7,345 bases of DNA from positions 1 to 7,345 of the forward strand of contig WRKN01000122.1 in the NCBI GenBank assembly GCA_009778055.1. The letters are read 5' to 3'. The position numbers and the translations under genes were made by a program. Source of the stretch: Synergistaceae bacterium. Its GTDB lineage: Bacteria; Synergistota; Synergistia; Synergistales; Aminobacteriaceae. Below are positions 5,810 to 7,345 of the stretch, one piece after another; the stretch's first letter is position 1, and every line of letters starts with the position of its first letter. The notes below the pieces were generated by a model. It did not search any database. It was not told the DNA's origin and worked only from the letters and a program-made list of their open reading frames with translations.

Positions 5810-6524
5810 ATTGTCCGTAATATGCGCCCGGCCCGTGCTTGCGCAAAAAATGCCGATCTAGGAGCTCCCGCTGCATAGAGGGGAACTCCTCCTCCTTCGG
5901 CAAACCTGCCAGGCTTGCTAAGAACAGGGTATGCCACGCCATCATAGCCGTCTCTTCCAAAACCACGGCGTTATACACCGCTTCGGAAACGTCCTTGCCC
6001 CAGGTAAACGGACCGTGACTGTGCACCAAAACTCCAGGAATTTTTGCCGGCGATAGATTTTGAAAGGCTTCGGCTATTACCATTCCCGTCTCAAGCTCAT
6101 ATTCTCCGGCGATCTCCTTCGGGGTCATTTTTCTTGTGCAGGGTATATCCCCGTAGAAATAGTCGGCGTGAGTCGTCCCCAGCGCGGGGATGCCGCGCCC
6201 AGCCTGCGAGAAAATCGTCGCCCATCTGCTGTGGGTATGCGCTATGCCGCCTATCTCTGGAAATGCCCTGTAAAGCGCCAAATGTGTGGGAGTGTCGGAG
6301 GAGGGTTTTGGCTGGGTCCCGCCCTCGGCCTGTTTTCCGTCCAGGCTGACCACCGCCATGGTTTCCGGCGACAATGCCTCGTATTCCACGCCGGACGGTT
6401 TTATCACGACCAGGCCCGATTCCCTGTCCACAGCGGAGGCGTTGCCCCATGTAAAGAGAGCCAGCCCGTGCCGCGGCAAAGCCATGTTGCTTTCGTAAAC
6501 TTTTTCTTTGAGTTCTTCAAGCAT
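5808..6524 (-). CDS. araD: L-ribulose-5-phosphate 4-epimerase
   Basis: AraD-type enzymes epimerise L-ribulose-5-phosphate to D-xylulose-5-phosphate by a zinc-dependent retro-aldol mechanism in the cytoplasm, feeding the pentose phosphate pathway. The 238 residues compare with 231 in E. coli AraD and align closely from memory throughout. Motifs: FTWGNASAVD (24-33), VIKPSGVEY (40-48), KPSSDTPTHLALYR (73-86), zinc ligands H96 and H98 in IAHTHSR, the GTTHADYFYGDIPCTR stretch (116-131) with D121, third zinc ligand H170 in VLVHSHGPF, and the C-terminal LRKHGPGAYYGQ with catalytic Tyr 236. UlaF and SgbE, which act in ascorbate and related pathways, share this fold and reaction, so the physiological pathway is not proven. 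ATG at 6524 has AAGGAG 7 nt upstream, overlapping the end of the guanylyltransferase gene; the dehydrogenase follows immediately. Confidence 0.95.
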   Translation of the reverse strand: MLEELKEKVYESNMALPRHGLALFTWGNASAVDRESGLVVIKPSGVEYEALSPETMAVVSLDGKQAEGGTQPKPSSDTPTHLALYRAFPEIGGIAHTHSRWATIFSQAGRGIPALGTTHADYFYGDIPCTRKMTPKEIAGEYELETGMVIAEAFQNLSPAKIPGVLVHSHGPFTWGKDVSEAVYNAVVLEETAMMAWHTLFLASLAGLPKEEEFPSMQRELLDRHFLRKHGPGAYYGQ

Positions 6525-6531
6525 AAAAACA

Positions 6532-6537
6532 CTCCTT
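6532..6537 (-). promoter_or_regulatory. Ribosome binding site of araD
   Basis: AAGGAG on the minus strand begins at the last base of the upstream guanylyltransferase stop codon and lies 7 nt before the araD ATG. The arrangement supports an operon with the guanylyltransferase and fixes the araD start. Confidence 0.8.
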
Positions 6538-7345
6538 CAGAAGCCTGTGCCGCGCTTCTTCAATATGTCTACCACCCCGCGCACTTTCTGGGAAGAACCT
6601 CTTTTGGATATGAACAGGGCGTCCGGCGTATCGATGATTATCAGATCCTCGGCGTCCACAATGGCCGTAAGGCGGTTTCGCGAGTCCACCAGGCAGTTTT
6701 TCGCGCCATCGGTCACAACGTCGCCGGTCAGGGAGTTGCCGCAAACGTCCTTGTCCAAGACGTCGTACAGGGCGTCCCATGAGCCTGCGTCGGACCACCC
6801 CGCATCAAGCTCCACCATCGCGACCCGGGCCGCGCGTTCCATGACGGCGTAGTCGAAAGCTACGGGGCGCACAGCGTCGAAGTTCGTCAAAAAATAATCA
6901 TATCCCTTCCTGGCGGCCTCGTAAAGCTCCGGCGACGCGTGGGCAAGTTCACGGTAAAGAGTGTCCAGTGTGAAAATGAAAATTCCGCCGTTCCAAAAAT
7001 AATTTTTGCTTTTTATATACTCGACAGCCGTGGCCTGATCCGGCTTCTCCACGAAACGCGTCGCTTCATGCCAACCGCGCGGGGAGTCTTCGCAGGGCGC
7101 GCGCTCTATGTACCCAAATCCCGTGTCCGGGCGGGTGGGGACTATCCCCAAAGTGGTCATGTATCCGGCGGAGGCCGCGTTTATGGCATGTGATAACGCT
7201 TCCCCGAAAGCGGCGGCGTCCTTCACTATGTGGTCGCTTGGCGTCACCACCACCACGTCGCGGCCGGAGGCTCCCTTCCGCCTGAGGAACTCGCAGCCCA
7301 GAAGTATGGCGGGGGCGGTGTTGCGCGCCGCCGGTTCCTCTATGA
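6537..7345 (-). CDS. manC: Mannose-1-phosphate guanylyltransferase, 5' end cut by window edge
   Basis: This enzyme makes GDP-mannose from mannose-1-phosphate and GTP, the donor for mannose, fucose or rhamnose in surface glycans. The open frame runs to the right edge (about 269 codons), so the start and the N-terminal GGxGTRLWP pyrophosphorylase signature lie outside. The GTG at 7256 is internal, because family motifs continue upstream of it: EEPAARNTAPAI (about 7340-7305), then VTPSDHIV, RPDTGFGYIE, the sugar-phosphate-binding FVEKPD (about 7052-7035), YFWNGGIFIF, FDYAVMERA and GWSDAGSWDALYDV. The protein ends soon after ISKRGSSQKVRGVVDIL, so this is the short (about 350 residue) form without the cupin phosphomannose isomerase domain of AlgA-like enzymes. 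It is the most upstream visible gene of the operon, 12 nt before araD. No frameshift is seen. Confidence 0.92.
   Translation of the reverse strand, partial: IEEPAARNTAPAILLGCEFLRRKGASGRDVVVVTPSDHIVKDAAAFGEALSHAINAASAGYMTTLGIVPTRPDTGFGYIERAPCEDSPRGWHEATRFVEKPDQATAVEYIKSKNYFWNGGIFIFTLDTLYRELAHASPELYEAARKGYDYFLTNFDAVRPVAFDYAVMERAARVAMVELDAGWSDAGSWDALYDVLDKDVCGNSLTGDVVTDGAKNCLVDSRNRLTAIVDAEDLIIIDTPDALFISKRGSSQKVRGVVDILKKRGTGF

Noticed and set aside
6537..7256. Guanylyltransferase starting at GTG 7256
   Set aside because: Family motifs such as RNTAPAI continue in frame upstream to the window edge, so this GTG is an internal valine codon.

Overview
This window looks like ordinary chromosomal housekeeping and carbohydrate-metabolism DNA from a diderm (Gram-negative-type) bacterium. 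The coding regions are GC-rich and the one true intergenic region is AT-rich. The diderm reading rests mainly on an LpxB-like glycosyltransferase and a GDP-mannose synthesis gene. Synergistota or a similar anaerobic lineage would fit the gene styles, but that is a weak guess from memory and not something the sequence proves. I see no phage, IS, CRISPR, tRNA or rRNA features.

Layout: (1) About 1-2186, minus strand: gdhA (glutamate dehydrogenase) followed 17 nt later by glmS (glucosamine-6-phosphate synthase), which runs off the left edge after its glutaminase domain. This is a likely two-gene unit linking ammonium assimilation to amino-sugar synthesis. (2) 2187-2391: a 205-nt AT-rich divergent intergenic region. 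It has a perfect TATAAT box facing right and a cluster of GATA-type repeats facing gdhA. (3) 2392-3546, plus strand: a single LpxB-like glycosyltransferase that lacks the N-terminal LpxB signature. (4) 3526-7345, minus strand: a tightly packed four-gene operon read right to left. It contains a mannose-1-phosphate guanylyltransferase (5' end cut off by the right edge), an AraD-type L-ribulose-5-phosphate 4-epimerase, a long-chain polyol/sugar-acid dehydrogenase (UxuB/UxaB/mannitol dehydrogenase family), and a minimal M50 site-2 protease with a TTG start. The last gene converges on the LpxB-like gene with a 21-nt overlap of coding ends, and a terminator-like hairpin for the operon lies inside the LpxB-like reading frame.

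Working together: GdhA makes glutamate, the precursor of the glutamine that GlmS uses to make glucosamine-6-phosphate for peptidoglycan and LPS. The guanylyltransferase makes GDP-mannose for surface glycans. AraD and the dehydrogenase suggest interconversion of pentose phosphates and polyols or hexuronates, but no kinase, transporter or regulator is visible to fix the substrate.

The observations most worth a second look are a 9-bp minisatellite inserted in frame near the C-terminus of the dehydrogenase, the unusual LpxB-like enzyme, the dehydrogenase's altered catalytic spacing, and the GATA-box cluster. I do not see convincing evidence of a wholly new system.
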